DNA from: Candidatus Iainarchaeum sp.
GTDB lineage: Archaea; Iainarchaeota; Iainarchaeia; Iainarchaeales; UBA10219
Assembly (NCBI GenBank): GCA_018304425.1
Contig: JAGVWE010000002.1
Location: 186,001-250,000, forward strand
Length of the DNA stretch: 64,000 nucleotides
Direction of reading: 5' to 3'
Each line of letters begins with the position of its first letter. Position 1 is the stretch's first letter. The notes below the pieces were generated by a model. It was not told where the DNA came from. It ran no database searches and saw only the letters and a program-made list of their open reading frames with translations. Positions 6,872 to 16,050 of this stretch are shown piece by piece. A program made the translations under genes and the position numbers.

Positions 6872-8344
6872 ATGCCGGAATTGAAGGAAATCGTGCGGGG
6901 CTTGAGCGACATCGAACGGAAGAGCCTGGCCTCCCTCCACGATGAGAGCGCGATTGGCGCCGAAGAACTCGCGGAAAAAGCCAACCTCCAGGTGGACAGT
7001 GTGAGGCGCGCCCTGCAGTGGCTGCACGAAAAGGGTCTCGCCGAAATCAGGGAGACGCGCAAGGAATGCTGGATGCTGACCCGGAAAGGCGCGGAAGCCC
7101 TGGAAAAAGGGCTGCCCGAAAAGCGCTTGGCCGAAAAATGCTCGCAACTCGCCCGGCACGGCAAGGAAATCACGCTCGACGACCTCAAAAAAGAGTTCGG
7201 CGAAGAAATGAGCCCCGCGCTCGGCACCGCCAAGAAACTCAACTGGCTGTCGCTGGGAAAAACCATCCAGTTCAACGACGAAATCTTCCACGCCAGCCGG
7301 AAACTGCTGGAAGACAAGCAAGCCTACCTGAAGACGGTCTCACTGTGCTGCCAGGTCGCGGAACCCGTGCCGGCCGGCGGCGAAACCTTCGAAGAATTCA
7401 GGCGGCGCGGCCTGATAGAACGCAAGGAAAACGTTACGCGCGTGGCCACCATCACCGAGCGGGGAAGGAAGGCCCTCGCTTTGCCGGAATTCGCGAGCGG
7501 GCAACGCAAGTTCGTCATCGACGCGCCCGTGCCACGCATTTACCCCGGCAAGCGGCAGCCCTATGTTCAGTTCATCAACCAGGTCAAGCGATGGCTGACC
7601 GCGAATGGCTTCAAGGAAGTGCCTTCTCCGTTGATCACCCAGGAGTTCTACAACTTCGACGTGCTGTTCCAGCCCCAGAACCACCCCGCGAGGACGTGGT
7701 CGGACACCTACCAGTTGAAGCGGCCCACGCACGGAAGGCTGCCTGACAAGAAAATCGTGGAAGCCGTCCGCGTGGCGCATGAACGCGGGGGGAAATCCGG
7801 TTCCAAGGGCTGGGGCCATGCCTGGAGCGAGGAAATCGCGCGGAAAGTCATGCCGGCCTCGCACTGCACGGCGCACGATGCCCGGCAATGGGTGAAAGAC
7901 ATCAAGCCAGGCAAGTATTTCTCGTTGAACCGCGTCTACCGCCCGGACGTGCTGGACGCCAAGCACCTCATCGAATTCAACCAACTGGATGGGTTCATCC
8001 TCGGGGAAGGCATCAACTTCCGCCACCAGCTCGGCATCTTCCGCGACTTCGCCAGGGAAATAGCGGGCGCCACCGAAATCAAGTTCACGCCGGATTACTT
8101 TCCCTTCACGGAGCCCAGCGTGCAGCTCAGCTGCAAGCACCCCGAACTCGGCTGGATGGAGTTCGCCGGCGGCGGGTTCTCCAGGCCCGAGATACCGGCA
8201 AGCCTCGGCATCCAGGAGCCCTTGATCCTGTGGGGCATGGGCGTGGATAGGCTGGCCATGCTCAAGATGGGCGTCAACGACATTAGGCACTTGTTCAGCG
8301 ACGACTTGGAGTGGCTGCGGAACGCGCCCCCGGTGAAGGAGTAA
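6872..8344 (+). CDS. pheS: Phenylalanyl-tRNA synthetase alpha subunit
   Basis: 490 aa, the archaeal/eukaryotic length. The N-terminus has the winged-helix modules typical of this type (LHDESAIGAEELAEKANLQVDSVRRALQWLHEKGLA). The C-terminal half is the class II catalytic core: motif 2 region (SLNRVYRPDVLDAKHLIEFNQLDGFI), then FTPDYFPFTEPSVQL, and motif 3 (EPLILWGMGVDRLAML). It pairs with PheT to charge tRNA-Phe in the cytoplasm. The pheT start lies 4 bases after the stop, so the two genes are an operon. The ATG is supported by a TATA box about 36 bases upstream. Confidence 0.98.
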   Translation: MPELKEIVRGLSDIERKSLASLHDESAIGAEELAEKANLQVDSVRRALQWLHEKGLAEIRETRKECWMLTRKGAEALEKGLPEKRLAEKCSQLARHGKEITLDDLKKEFGEEMSPALGTAKKLNWLSLGKTIQFNDEIFHASRKLLEDKQAYLKTVSLCCQVAEPVPAGGETFEEFRRRGLIERKENVTRVATITERGRKALALPEFASGQRKFVIDAPVPRIYPGKRQPYVQFINQVKRWLTANGFKEVPSPLITQEFYNFDVLFQPQNHPARTWSDTYQLKRPTHGRLPDKKIVEAVRVAHERGGKSGSKGWGHAWSEEIARKVMPASHCTAHDARQWVKDIKPGKYFSLNRVYRPDVLDAKHLIEFNQLDGFILGEGINFRHQLGIFRDFAREIAGATEIKFTPDYFPFTEPSVQLSCKHPELGWMEFAGGGFSRPEIPASLGIQEPLILWGMGVDRLAMLKMGVNDIRHLFSDDLEWLRNAPPVKE

Positions 8345-8348
8345 AAGC

Positions 8349-9995
8349 ATGCCCATCATTGACGCAAGCCTGAAGGACCTGAACCAGTTGCTGGGAAAAA
8401 AGCTCTCCGCCAAGGAACTCGAGCAAAGGCTGCACTTCGCCAAATGCGAGCTGGAGGCCAGCGACGGCGACCAGATAAAGATTGAAGTCAAGGACAGCAA
8501 CCGCCCGGATTTGTGGAGCGCGGAAGGCGTTGCACGGGAACTAAGGGGCAAGCTCGGCCTCCGAAAGGGGATGCCCCAAGCCCGGTTCAAGGACTCGAAA
8601 CACGAAGTCATCGCCCACGACAACGTGCTCGTTTACCGGCCCGGCATCGCCTGCGCGGTGGTCAAGGGACTGAAGGTTTCGGAGCCCCTGTTGCTGCAAT
8701 TGATCCAGTTGCAGGAGAAAATCACGCACACGTTCGGCCGCAAAAGGGAAATGGTTTCCATCGGCTTGTACGAGTTCGAAAAGCTGAAGCCCCCCATCCA
8801 CTACAAGGGCGTGGCCCCCGAAAGCGTGAAGTTCGTGCCCCTGGACTTCAAGCGGGAAATGAACCTGCGCGAGATCCTCGCCGAACACCCCAAGGGAAAA
8901 GAGTTCGGGAACCTCATCGCCGGGCACAAGGTGTGGCCCATCCTCTGCGATGACGCGGGAAAGATTTGCTCCCTGGTGCCCATCATCAACTCGGAACTCA
9001 CGGGCCGCGTCAAGGAAGGCACGGGGACCCTGTTGCTGGAGATGACGGGAACCGATGAACGCTTCGTGAACACCGCGATGAACGTGTTCTGCATGGCCTT
9101 GCAGGACCGAGGCGCGGCCATTGAACGCATGGCGGTCGTGAAAAACAAGAAAAAGACGTGGTTACCCGACTATGCGCCGGGAAAAATGTCGGTGGCGCTG
9201 GCGTACGTGAACCAGGTGGCCGGCATGGCCTTCACCGCCAAGGAAGTGGCGGGGCTACTGGAAAAAGCCCAGTACAACGCGAAAGCCAGGGAAAAAACCA
9301 TTGAAGTCGAATACCCGGCCTACCGCCAGGACCTACTCCACCCCATCGACGTGGTCGAGGACGCGCTGATTGCCTACGGCTACGACAAACTCCTGCCTGA
9401 ATCGGTCACGCTAGCAACCAACGGGGAATTGACGCAGGAAACAAGGCAATGGGAGGCCATCCGCGAAGCCTGCATCGGCCTGGGCCTGCAAGAGATTCTC
9501 ACGTTCACCATGACATCCAAGGAAAAGCAGGCCGCGAAGATGGGCTATGCCGACGACGACTTCGTCGAGATAGCCAACTACGTTTCCACCAACTGGCAGG
9601 TGTTCCGCAAGCGGTTGCGGCCTGAACTGCTGGAGTTCCTGTCCAAGAACAAGGACGCCGAGTACCCGCAAAGGCTGTTCGAAGTCGGCCGCGTGCTGCG
9701 CCTGGACGAGAAAAGCGAGACGGGAGTGCGGGAGCCCACGCGGCTGTGCGTGGCCCTGGCGGACGCCAAAGCCAATTACACGCATATCAAGTCCGCGTTG
9801 GACGCGCTGGCCCACCAACTCGGTTTCTCCTACGAAGTCAGGGAAGAAAGGGACGCGGCCTTCGCCGAGGGAAGGCACGCCTGCATCCGGGTCAACGGCC
9901 AATGCAAGGGCGTACTCGGCGAGGTCAGCGACGAGGTGCTCGCCAAGTTCGGCTTGGAGACCAAGGTCGCGCTCCTGGAATTAGAGCTGGAGTAA
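8349..9995 (+). CDS. pheT: Phenylalanyl-tRNA synthetase beta subunit
   Basis: 548 aa, the short archaeal/eukaryotic form lacking the bacterial N-terminal tRNA-binding and C-terminal anticodon-binding domains. Recognisable parts are the B1/B3-B4 region (IEVKDSNRPDLWSAEGVARELRG, then VSIGLYEFEKLKPPIHY), the B5 domain (YPAYRQDLLHPIDVVEDALIAYGYDKL) and a catalytic-core-like end (LFEVGRVLRLDE, GVLGEVSDEVLAKFGLE). It forms the editing and structural half of the PheRS heterotetramer. It is co-transcribed with pheS. Stop TAA is followed one base later by a hypothetical gene. Confidence 0.98.
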   Translation: MPIIDASLKDLNQLLGKKLSAKELEQRLHFAKCELEASDGDQIKIEVKDSNRPDLWSAEGVARELRGKLGLRKGMPQARFKDSKHEVIAHDNVLVYRPGIACAVVKGLKVSEPLLLQLIQLQEKITHTFGRKREMVSIGLYEFEKLKPPIHYKGVAPESVKFVPLDFKREMNLREILAEHPKGKEFGNLIAGHKVWPILCDDAGKICSLVPIINSELTGRVKEGTGTLLLEMTGTDERFVNTAMNVFCMALQDRGAAIERMAVVKNKKKTWLPDYAPGKMSVALAYVNQVAGMAFTAKEVAGLLEKAQYNAKAREKTIEVEYPAYRQDLLHPIDVVEDALIAYGYDKLLPESVTLATNGELTQETRQWEAIREACIGLGLQEILTFTMTSKEKQAAKMGYADDDFVEIANYVSTNWQVFRKRLRPELLEFLSKNKDAEYPQRLFEVGRVLRLDEKSETGVREPTRLCVALADAKANYTHIKSALDALAHQLGFSYEVREERDAAFAEGRHACIRVNGQCKGVLGEVSDEVLAKFGLETKVALLELELE

Positions 9996-9996
9996 C

Positions 9997-10515
9997 GTGA
10001 GGCCGATGAGAATACGCATCCAAGAACGGCTCTTATCCCGAAAAAGAAGAAGACCACCTGCCCAGGCCCATGAGAAACGACGGCCCTCGTTTTCCGTGTA
10101 CGCCACTCAACTCAGGGGAGAGGACAAGAAAGCGGTCGACGCCTGCGTCCGGCTCCTCAAGCAACAGCTCAATGGCGGCGTTTTCGCGGTCACGGGCACG
10201 GTCTTAGCTCCCGCTTTTCCAAAAGTAGCTCAATGGATTACGGAAAAGATGAACCTGCCTGAAAGCGACTCCCGCATGGCGATTGCCGCGCCCCTGATTG
10301 TCGCAGGCTTCGGTGCCTACCAGTACATCAGGGCCAGCCGGCAACTCGCCCAAGCCTTCAGGAAGGCCGTGTTCAAAATCCAGACCTCGAATGACCCAAG
10401 GTTGTCAGAGTTGGCTGCCAAATCAAAGTATCTGACCATTACGCCGACCGGGCTAATCCTGGGCACCTCCTGGAAGCCATGGTTTCTTGCAGGGAAAACG
10501 AGGAAACTGGAATAA
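9997..10515 (+). CDS. Hypothetical protein with basic N-terminus and a hydrophobic middle
   Basis: 172 aa from GTG at 9997, or 169 aa from ATG at 10006. The first 30 residues are strongly basic (ERLLSRKRRRPP). A middle segment (GGVFAVTGTVLAPAF) and another (MAIAAPLIVAGFGAYQYI) are hydrophobic enough to sit in or on a membrane. The C-terminus is polar. It follows pheT by one base and may be read through from it. No family is recognised. Confidence 0.55.
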   Translation: MRPMRIRIQERLLSRKRRRPPAQAHEKRRPSFSVYATQLRGEDKKAVDACVRLLKQQLNGGVFAVTGTVLAPAFPKVAQWITEKMNLPESDSRMAIAAPLIVAGFGAYQYIRASRQLAQAFRKAVFKIQTSNDPRLSELAAKSKYLTITPTGLILGTSWKPWFLAGKTRKLE

Positions 10516-10568
10516 CTCAGCCGAACAACCGACCTGCCCCTTGGCGCTACACACCCAACACCTTTAAA

Positions 10569-10584
10569 TATGTGTCCACACATA
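10569..10584. promoter_or_regulatory. Inverted repeat over the toxin-antitoxin promoter
   Basis: TATGTGT-CC-ACACATA is a perfect 7-bp inverted repeat overlapping the TATA-like TTTAAATA (10563-10570) upstream of the antitoxin gene. It is a good candidate for the autoregulatory operator of the RelBE-like pair. Confidence 0.55.
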
Positions 10585-10613
10585 ATACAAATAGGTGGTT
10601 TGTTTTGCCTAAT

Positions 10614-10826
10614 ATGACCCTCAGCATCCCGAAGCCCTTGCACGAAGAGATGAAAAAATACCCCGAATATAAGTGGAGCGAAGTCGCTCGAAAAGCCATC
10701 CAAGAGAAAATCGAGGCGGCACGGCTGGCCGATGACTTGAAGGCCATTGCTCAAGCGAAAAAGGAACTCCGGGAAGGGAAAACCGTTCCCCTCGAAAAGC
10801 TCGCCGAAGAACTGGGGTTGAAATGA
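10614..10826 (+). CDS. RelB-like antitoxin
   Basis: 70 aa from ATG at 10614. The N-terminus resembles a ribbon-helix-helix-like DNA-binding start (MTLSIPKPLHEEMKKYPEYKWSEVARKAIQEKIE). A charged helix that could wrap the toxin follows (DLKAIAQAKKELREGKTVPLEKLAEELGLK). It overlaps the toxin gene by four bases (ATGA). A longer open frame reaching 10479 overlaps the promoter and is unlikely. An inverted repeat at the TATA box suggests autorepression. Confidence 0.8.
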   Translation: MTLSIPKPLHEEMKKYPEYKWSEVARKAIQEKIEAARLADDLKAIAQAKKELREGKTVPLEKLAEELGLK

Positions 10827-11071
10827 CGTTCGTCGTCGAACTGTCCACAAAGGCTGCAGACCAGTTCCGGAAACTCGACAAACCAGTCCAAGAACAAATC
10901 CTGAAAAGACTGCGGCGATTGGCCGAAGACCCGGAACTCGCCAAGCCCTTGTCCCATGGACTCAAGAACAACCGCAGCGAACGAATCGGAAAACACCGTG
11001 TAGTATTCGCCATCGTTGGAAACAAATTAGCCGTCGCCAAAATCGAGCACCGTGACACGGTGTACGGCTAG
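10823..11071 (+). CDS. RelE/ParE-family toxin
   Basis: 82 aa with the compact RelE/ParE fold. It has an N-terminal helix pair (LSTKAADQFRKLDKPVQEQILKRLRRLAEDPE) and the beta-sheet core with basic residues (SERIGKHRVVFAIVGNKLAVAKIEHRDTVYG). Such toxins usually cleave mRNA on the ribosome. The ending is like RelE rather than ParE. Its start overlaps the antitoxin stop. Its own stop codon shares the CTAG sequence with the stop of the convergent rfcL gene. Confidence 0.85.
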   Translation: MTFVVELSTKAADQFRKLDKPVQEQILKRLRRLAEDPELAKPLSHGLKNNRSERIGKHRVVFAIVGNKLAVAKIEHRDTVYG

Positions 11072-12534
11072 CCGAACAGCCTGGTCTGCCTGCTCTCATC
11101 GGAGGACGGGTGGCTTTCGTCGTCCGAAGGAGCGGTGGGAACCTTTTCCTCAGGGGTTTCTTCGCCGCCCACGTAATCTGCCAAGGAGCCGCGCGAGCCC
11201 CGGGGTGCGGGTGCGTCCGCCGCAGTCATGCCTTCGAGGGGCTTCAGCGAACGCGGTTTGGCGTGCGCGGCACGCAGCTCTTCGGCCTTGGCCAAGGCGT
11301 CCTTGACTTTCTTGGTATCGGCCTTGGTGTCCATCAAGAACGCGAGTTCCTCGGCCTCGAAGTCGAACTGCGCGCAGAGCTCTGCTGCCTTTTCCTTGTC
11401 CTCGCAGAGCACCTTCAAGTAGGGCAGGTCGTGGGCCATGACTTCCCTGGCCGAGGAATGGGTTTTTTCCCCGATTTTCCGGCAGAGCCCGGTTTTAAGC
11501 CCCCGCAAGGCCTTGGACCTGGAGAGCATGGAGAGCAGGCCGGGGAACCGGAACTGCAGCCAGCCATGGTAGTCCTGGGAACGCGAAAGCGCAACGCCTG
11601 CAGTCATCAAGTCGCCGGAATAGCGGAGGAACTCCCAGGCCTGCCTGCGCAGGATGCGCGCGGAATAAATGTCGGCCTTGCTCAACCGCTCGAAGGCCGC
11701 CGCAGTATCCGGGCGCGCGGTGTAGATGCGGGGAATGTTTTCCTCGACCCACCGCAAGAGCATGTCGTTGCTCAAGTCCGTGGAAAAACGCGCGCGCCGG
11801 ATTTCCTCCACGGTTTTTCCCTTGAAAATCTGTTCCAATACCTTGAAGATTTTTTCCTCGCGCTCGCGGAAGCCCATGCCCTGCACGTCGGCCAGGGAAA
11901 CGCTTTCCCCCAGCGCCAGAGTCTGCGCGTCCAGCAACGCGGAACGCATGTCCCCGGACGCGTTGCGCGCGAGCTCCTTGACGGCTTCCTCGTCGAATTT
12001 CGCGCCTTCGACCGACAAAACCTCTTTGAGGCGCTTGGCCATGGAAAGGTAATTGATTTTCTTGAATTCCAGGGCCTCGCACGCGTAAACAAAGGACTTC
12101 ATCTTCTGGTCGCCGTAGACGTCGTTCGCGGTCAGGATGACCGGGTTTTGCGCGGTCTTCACGATTTCCCCGATGGCCGCCGCGCCCCCCCGGTCGCGGG
12201 CCTGCAAGCCATCCGCCTCGTCGATGAGCACCAGGCGAAGCCGGCCGGAAAAACTGGCGTTGAGCGCCGCGCCGCCCGCGTACTTTTCGATGTTTTCCTT
12301 GGAGCGCAAGTCCGAGGCGTTTAACTCGAAGACCTGCCAGCCATGCAGGCGCGCGAGCAGGTAAGCCAGGCAGGTCTTTCCCGCACCCGACTGGCCCCAA
12401 AAGAGCAGGGGCTTCTGGCGCTGGCCGGCCTGCCAAGCCTTCGCCCAGGCAAGGCCACGTTCGACGAGGTCCGAGTTGCCAATAAATTCCTCCACGGACT
12501 TGGGAGCGAACTGGTCAGTCCAGAGCTGGGCCAT
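11068..12534 (-). CDS. rfcL: Replication factor C large subunit
   Basis: 488 aa. It is an AAA+ clamp loader subunit with Walker A (LFWGQSGAGKTCLAYLLA), Walker B (LVLIDEADGL) and an N-terminus typical of RfcL (LWTDQFAPKSVEEFIGN). The acidic, Pro/Ser-rich tail ends in RQTRLFG, which resembles a PCNA-interacting peptide. It should load PCNA together with the small subunit encoded at 42851-43813. ATG 12534 was chosen because a TATA box at 12558-12565 is 26 bases upstream; the frame opens 12 codons earlier. The gene is divergent from the YchF-type GTPase and converges on the toxin gene with a 4-base overlap. Confidence 0.95.
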   Translation of the reverse strand: MAQLWTDQFAPKSVEEFIGNSDLVERGLAWAKAWQAGQRQKPLLFWGQSGAGKTCLAYLLARLHGWQVFELNASDLRSKENIEKYAGGAALNASFSGRLRLVLIDEADGLQARDRGGAAAIGEIVKTAQNPVILTANDVYGDQKMKSFVYACEALEFKKINYLSMAKRLKEVLSVEGAKFDEEAVKELARNASGDMRSALLDAQTLALGESVSLADVQGMGFREREEKIFKVLEQIFKGKTVEEIRRARFSTDLSNDMLLRWVEENIPRIYTARPDTAAAFERLSKADIYSARILRRQAWEFLRYSGDLMTAGVALSRSQDYHGWLQFRFPGLLSMLSRSKALRGLKTGLCRKIGEKTHSSAREVMAHDLPYLKVLCEDKEKAAELCAQFDFEAEELAFLMDTKADTKKVKDALAKAEELRAAHAKPRSLKPLEGMTAADAPAPRGSRGSLADYVGGEETPEEKVPTAPSDDESHPSSDESRQTRLFG

Positions 12535-12609
12535 GCAAGGAATGGGCTGGAAAAGGGTTTTAAAGGCCACTAACAGGGCTTTAAAACCTGTCGGAAGCAG
12601 GGAATTAAA
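12535..12609. promoter_or_regulatory. Divergent leaderless promoters of rfcL and the YchF-type GTPase
   Basis: Within 75 bases there are two TTTAAA boxes. One (12558-12565) is centred 26-27 bases before the rfcL ATG on the minus strand. The other (12580-12586) is centred 26-27 bases before the GTPase ATG on the plus strand. Both messages should lack a leader. Confidence 0.6.
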
Positions 12610-13803
12610 ATGCAGGTCGGCCTCGTGGGAAAGCCTTCGTCAGGGAAGTCAACCCTGTTCAACGCCTTGACGCTGCTTGACGCGGCCATGGCCAGCTATC
12701 CGTTTACCACCATCGAGCCCAACAAGGGCATCGGCTTTGTCCGCGTGGACTGCGTGGACAAGGAGTTCGGCAAGCAATGCAAGCCCCGCACCGGCTACTG
12801 CGAGAACGGGACAAGGTATGTTCCAGCCGAAGTCATTGACGTGGCCGGGTTGGTGCCGGGAGCCAGCGAGGGCCGCGGGAAAGGCAACGAGTTCTTGTCC
12901 GATTTGTCGCACGCCGACGTCTTGATTCACGTCGTGGACGCCTCGGGTTCAACCAACGAGGAAGGCCAACTGGTGCCCATGGGCAGCCACGACCCGGTCA
13001 AGGACGTGCGCTTTCTGGAAGACGAAATAGACTTGTGGTTCGCGGGCGTCATCGCCAAGAACTTCAAGAAGTTCGGGAAGACGCCCTTCGAGGGAAAGGG
13101 CGCGCTGTTGAAGGCCATGGCGGCCTGCCTGTCCGGGATTGGCGGCACGGAACGCGACTGCGATTTGGCGCTGGACAAAGCCGGGCTCTTGAACAAGAAA
13201 CTGCAGACCTGGGACGAGAACGACATCAAGGCGTTTGCCACGGCTTTGAGGAAGGTCAGCAAACCCATGGTCATCGCAGCCAACAAGATTGATTTGCCGG
13301 GCGCGGAAAAGAACGTGGAACGCATCCGAAAGGAGTTCCCGCATTTGACGGTCATTGGCTGCAGCGCCATCGCGGAGTTGACGCTCAAGCGCGCGAACAA
13401 GGACGGCACCCTCAAGTACCTGCCGGGCAGCAAGGACTTCACGGTGCTCAAAGACCTGAACGAGGCCCAGCAAAAGGGCCTCGAATACATCCGCAAGAAC
13501 GTGCTCGAAAAGTTCGGGTCAACGGGCGTACAAGAACTGCTCGACAAGACCGTGTTCGACGCCTTGGGCTACATCGCGGTCTTCCCAGGGGGAACCAAGA
13601 AGCTCGAGGACTCCCAGGGAAGGACCCTACCGGACTGCTTCCTGATGCCGCCCAAGTCAACGGCATTGGACTTCGCGTTCAAGCTGCACACGGACTTCGG
13701 CAACCACTTCATCCGCGCCGTCAACGTCAAGAACCACTTAATGATCGGCAAAGACCACGAACTACAGCACCGCGACGTGGTCGAAATCATCCACGGGGCG
13801 TAA
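12610..13803 (+). CDS. ychF: YchF/OLA1-type translation-associated GTPase/ATPase, archaeal form
   Basis: 397 aa. The G domain has G1 (GLVGKPSSGKSTLFNALT), a G2 region (SYPFTTIEPNKGIGFVRV), G3 (EVIDVAGLVPGASEGRGKGNEFL) and a G4-like motif (MVIAANKIDLPGAEK). The C-terminal TGS-type domain is about residues 310-397 (TVFDALGYIAVFPGGTK, then DFAFKLHTDFGNHFIRAVN). The family binds ribosomes and hydrolyses ATP or GTP. The ATG is 26 bases past a TATA box. G1 ends in GKST, as in the Obg-like family. The assignment is firm. The cellular role is known only in general. Confidence 0.93.
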   Translation: MQVGLVGKPSSGKSTLFNALTLLDAAMASYPFTTIEPNKGIGFVRVDCVDKEFGKQCKPRTGYCENGTRYVPAEVIDVAGLVPGASEGRGKGNEFLSDLSHADVLIHVVDASGSTNEEGQLVPMGSHDPVKDVRFLEDEIDLWFAGVIAKNFKKFGKTPFEGKGALLKAMAACLSGIGGTERDCDLALDKAGLLNKKLQTWDENDIKAFATALRKVSKPMVIAANKIDLPGAEKNVERIRKEFPHLTVIGCSAIAELTLKRANKDGTLKYLPGSKDFTVLKDLNEAQQKGLEYIRKNVLEKFGSTGVQELLDKTVFDALGYIAVFPGGTKKLEDSQGRTLPDCFLMPPKSTALDFAFKLHTDFGNHFIRAVNVKNHLMIGKDHELQHRDVVEIIHGA

Positions 13804-13826
13804 AGAAAAAGAGGAAAAGAAGCCCG

Positions 13827-14111
13827 CTAATGAATGACGGGCTTGGCGTCGACTTGGGGGAGGACTTCCGCCCTGGACTCGTGCGACAACTGCCGTTCCT
13901 CGGCGGAGACCAGGTGCATGATTTCGCCGAGCTCCTTGTCCTTGTTGCGGAGCCGGCCCAAGGCATAGAGGTAGGCGTTGATGATGCTGTCCAGGTCAAG
14001 GGTGCGCTTGAAGCCCTGCCTAGCCACTTCCTCGAAGTACAAGTGAACCAACTTGAACGCGGTCTCCTCGTCGGAGGCGCGGGAAACCATTGACCGCTGC
14101 ATTGCCTTCAT
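13827..14111 (-). CDS. Conserved-looking small helical protein of unknown function
   Basis: 94 aa, mostly charged and helical (SDEETAFKLVHLYFEEVARQGFKRTLDLDSIINAYLYALGRLRNKDKELG), with no membrane segment. ATG 14111 is preferred over ATG 14117 because GAGGTGG lies seven bases upstream of it. CTTAAATAC (about 14145-14155) is a good TATA box on the minus strand. It is transcribed alone, between the GTPase gene (convergent) and the methyltransferase. I do not recognise it. Confidence 0.7.
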   Translation of the reverse strand: MKAMQRSMVSRASDEETAFKLVHLYFEEVARQGFKRTLDLDSIINAYLYALGRLRNKDKELGEIMHLVSAEERQLSHESRAEVLPQVDAKPVIH

Positions 14112-14155
14112 GACCATACCACCTCAAAGAATACGGGGTAAGGAGTATTTAAGGG

Positions 14156-14884
14156 TTACGCCGGCTTGAACAACAGGAAAGCGATTTCGCCTTGGCCGCC
14201 CAAGAAGTTGCTGGCCGTCACGGCAGAGGACTCCAGGGCCTTGAAACCGAGGCGCTCGCATTCGACGAGAAAGGCCTTGAACGAGAAGCCGGTGGGGGGA
14301 AACTCGTTGCAGAACACGGCCAGCCGCGCCAAGGCATCCCCTCGGAGGACGCGGTGGAACTCGCGCAACGCGGCCTCCCAGTCCGGCATGTACTCCAGGG
14401 AGTGCAGGCAAAGGATTTTGTCCACGGAATGGTCGGGTAACCCCGTGCGGGAAGCGGGCCGCTCCAGGAACTCCATTTTGTAGGCGACGCCCTCCCTTTG
14501 GGCGAGCGCCAGGGCCTGTTCCAGGAAGGGCCTGGAAAAGTCCAGGCAAAGGGTTTTCCCCCTTGGGTTCAGGTGCTTGGCGAGGAACACCTCATAGAAA
14601 CCGGAACCACAGCCGATGCTGAGAAGGTCTTCGTTGCCGTGAAAGGCCAGCGAGAGGAACAGTTTTTCAAACACGTGAAGCCGCTGGTCCAGGGTCGGGA
14701 CGGCGTCATAGGAAGCGGACAGCTTGTTCCAAGCGCCTTTCATGGAGTCGAGGCTTGGCCGCCCAGACTCCAAGTCGATTTCCGTCTGGAAGTCCAGGAG
14801 CCGCTGCTTTTCGAGGCGGGAAAGGGCGGGAAGCGGCTGGCGTTCGAGGAACGCCTTGAAGTCGGAGACGATGGCAGGTTGCAT
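14156..14884 (-). CDS. Class I SAM-dependent methyltransferase
   Basis: About 242 aa. Motif I (LLSIGCGSGFYEVFLAKHL, with CLDF as the acidic strand), motif post-I and a motif IV region (DKILCLHSLEYMPDWEAALREFHRVLRGDALARLAVF) fit a Methyltransf_11-like enzyme. The substrate cannot be told. The gene follows orc1/cdc6 by 4 bases if ATG 14884 is used. ATG 14899, overlapping orc1, is an alternative. The adjoining placement suggests co-transcription with the replication initiator. Confidence 0.85.
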   Translation of the reverse strand: MQPAIVSDFKAFLERQPLPALSRLEKQRLLDFQTEIDLESGRPSLDSMKGAWNKLSASYDAVPTLDQRLHVFEKLFLSLAFHGNEDLLSIGCGSGFYEVFLAKHLNPRGKTLCLDFSRPFLEQALALAQREGVAYKMEFLERPASRTGLPDHSVDKILCLHSLEYMPDWEAALREFHRVLRGDALARLAVFCNEFPPTGFSFKAFLVECERLGFKALESSAVTASNFLGGQGEIAFLLFKPA

Positions 14885-14888
14885 GGCA

Positions 14889-16022
14889 TCACGCGGCATC
14901 CAAGGCCTTCAACAAGGCCTCGCCCTGCACGGCGAGCGTGATTTCCTTGGTCTTTCCCTTGTTCCCCAAGTCAATCAACGCGGAGCGGATGAGGCGATGC
15001 GCTTCCAGGTTGGCCAGGAAGTCCCGGATCCTCCGCTCGGTCACGGGTTCCTTCACGGCGGAAGCGTATTGCTGGTAGAGTTCCCCCGAGTGGAGGGTGC
15101 CCTTGCCCGCGATTATCCGCAGCAAGGCCCTTTCGTGTTCGCTCAGGTATTTCACGGCTTTCAGGTTCTGCTCGGCGACCGCTTCAAAGGCATTCTGCAG
15201 GTGGCATAACTCCACGCGCTCCGCGTTCACGCGCTCCGCTTCCCTGCCTGCCTTCCACAGGCACTCGATGGCGATGCGGGCGTCGCCCCCGAGCTTGGCG
15301 GCGTGCGCGGCCGCGACGTTGATGACTTCGGGGTCCAGGGAGCCGGGCGCGAACGCGTACTCGGCGCGCTCGCGGAGGATGTCCTTCAACTGCTGGGGGC
15401 TATAGGGGTTGAATTCAATGGCTTGCTCGGCAAGCGAACTCCGGATGCGGGGGTCAAGCCGCACCGTCAAGGCCTTGTCGTTGGAGACCAGAATGAGTTC
15501 GAGGCCCTTCTTCTGGTACTCGATGACGCGCAACAAGTCGTACAAGAGCTTTTCGCCGTCCTCGGCGCACAACAACTGGTCCACCTCGTCCAAGACGATG
15601 ACGGGCGTGAAGGAGGCCTGCTTCAAGGCGTTCAAGAGCTTGGAGTATAGCTCGTCGGTTGCCACGCCCCGGCGGGGCACGGCCTCTCCGAGGAAGTTGG
15701 CGAGTTCGGATAGGACGGCGTGCCGGGAATTGAATTCAAAGCAGTTGAGGTAAAGGTGCTTGGCGCGGTCGGTGTGCTCTTCGAGTTGGTGGAGGACGAA
15801 CTTGATGCATGCGGTTTTTCCCACCCCGGTTCCGCCGCACACGAAGACGTTCTGGGGCTTGCCGCCCCGCGCAATCGGGTTCAGGGCATACACCAGGGAA
15901 TCGATTTCCGCGTCCCGGTGGGGCAGCCGCTCCGGGACGAACTCCGGGTAGAGGTATTTCTCGTTGCGGAACAGGTTGTGCTCGCGCCTGGCCTCCGCGA
16001 AGATGTTCTTGGGCATGACCAC
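14889..16022 (-). CDS. cdc6: Orc1/Cdc6 replication initiator
   Basis: 377 aa. The AAA+ module has Walker A (VFVCGGTGVGKTACIKFVL), Walker B (PVIVLDEVDQLL), sensor 1 (LILVSNDKALTVRLDPRIRSSL) and sensor 2 (GGDARIAIECLWKAG). A C-terminal winged helix (ALLRIIAGKGTLHSGELYQQY, VTERRIRDFLANLEAHRLI) should bind origin DNA. It would recognise the replication origin and recruit MCM. TATA-like AATAAATAAA (16041-16050) is upstream on the minus strand. Archaeal origins often lie beside this gene, and palindromes at 16051-16078 deserve attention. The family is certain. Confidence 0.95.
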   Translation of the reverse strand: MVMPKNIFAEARREHNLFRNEKYLYPEFVPERLPHRDAEIDSLVYALNPIARGGKPQNVFVCGGTGVGKTACIKFVLHQLEEHTDRAKHLYLNCFEFNSRHAVLSELANFLGEAVPRRGVATDELYSKLLNALKQASFTPVIVLDEVDQLLCAEDGEKLLYDLLRVIEYQKKGLELILVSNDKALTVRLDPRIRSSLAEQAIEFNPYSPQQLKDILRERAEYAFAPGSLDPEVINVAAAHAAKLGGDARIAIECLWKAGREAERVNAERVELCHLQNAFEAVAEQNLKAVKYLSEHERALLRIIAGKGTLHSGELYQQYASAVKEPVTERRIRDFLANLEAHRLIRSALIDLGNKGKTKEITLAVQGEALLKALDAA

Positions 16023-16050
16023 TAATTAGGGGGCTGAAAGAATAAATAAA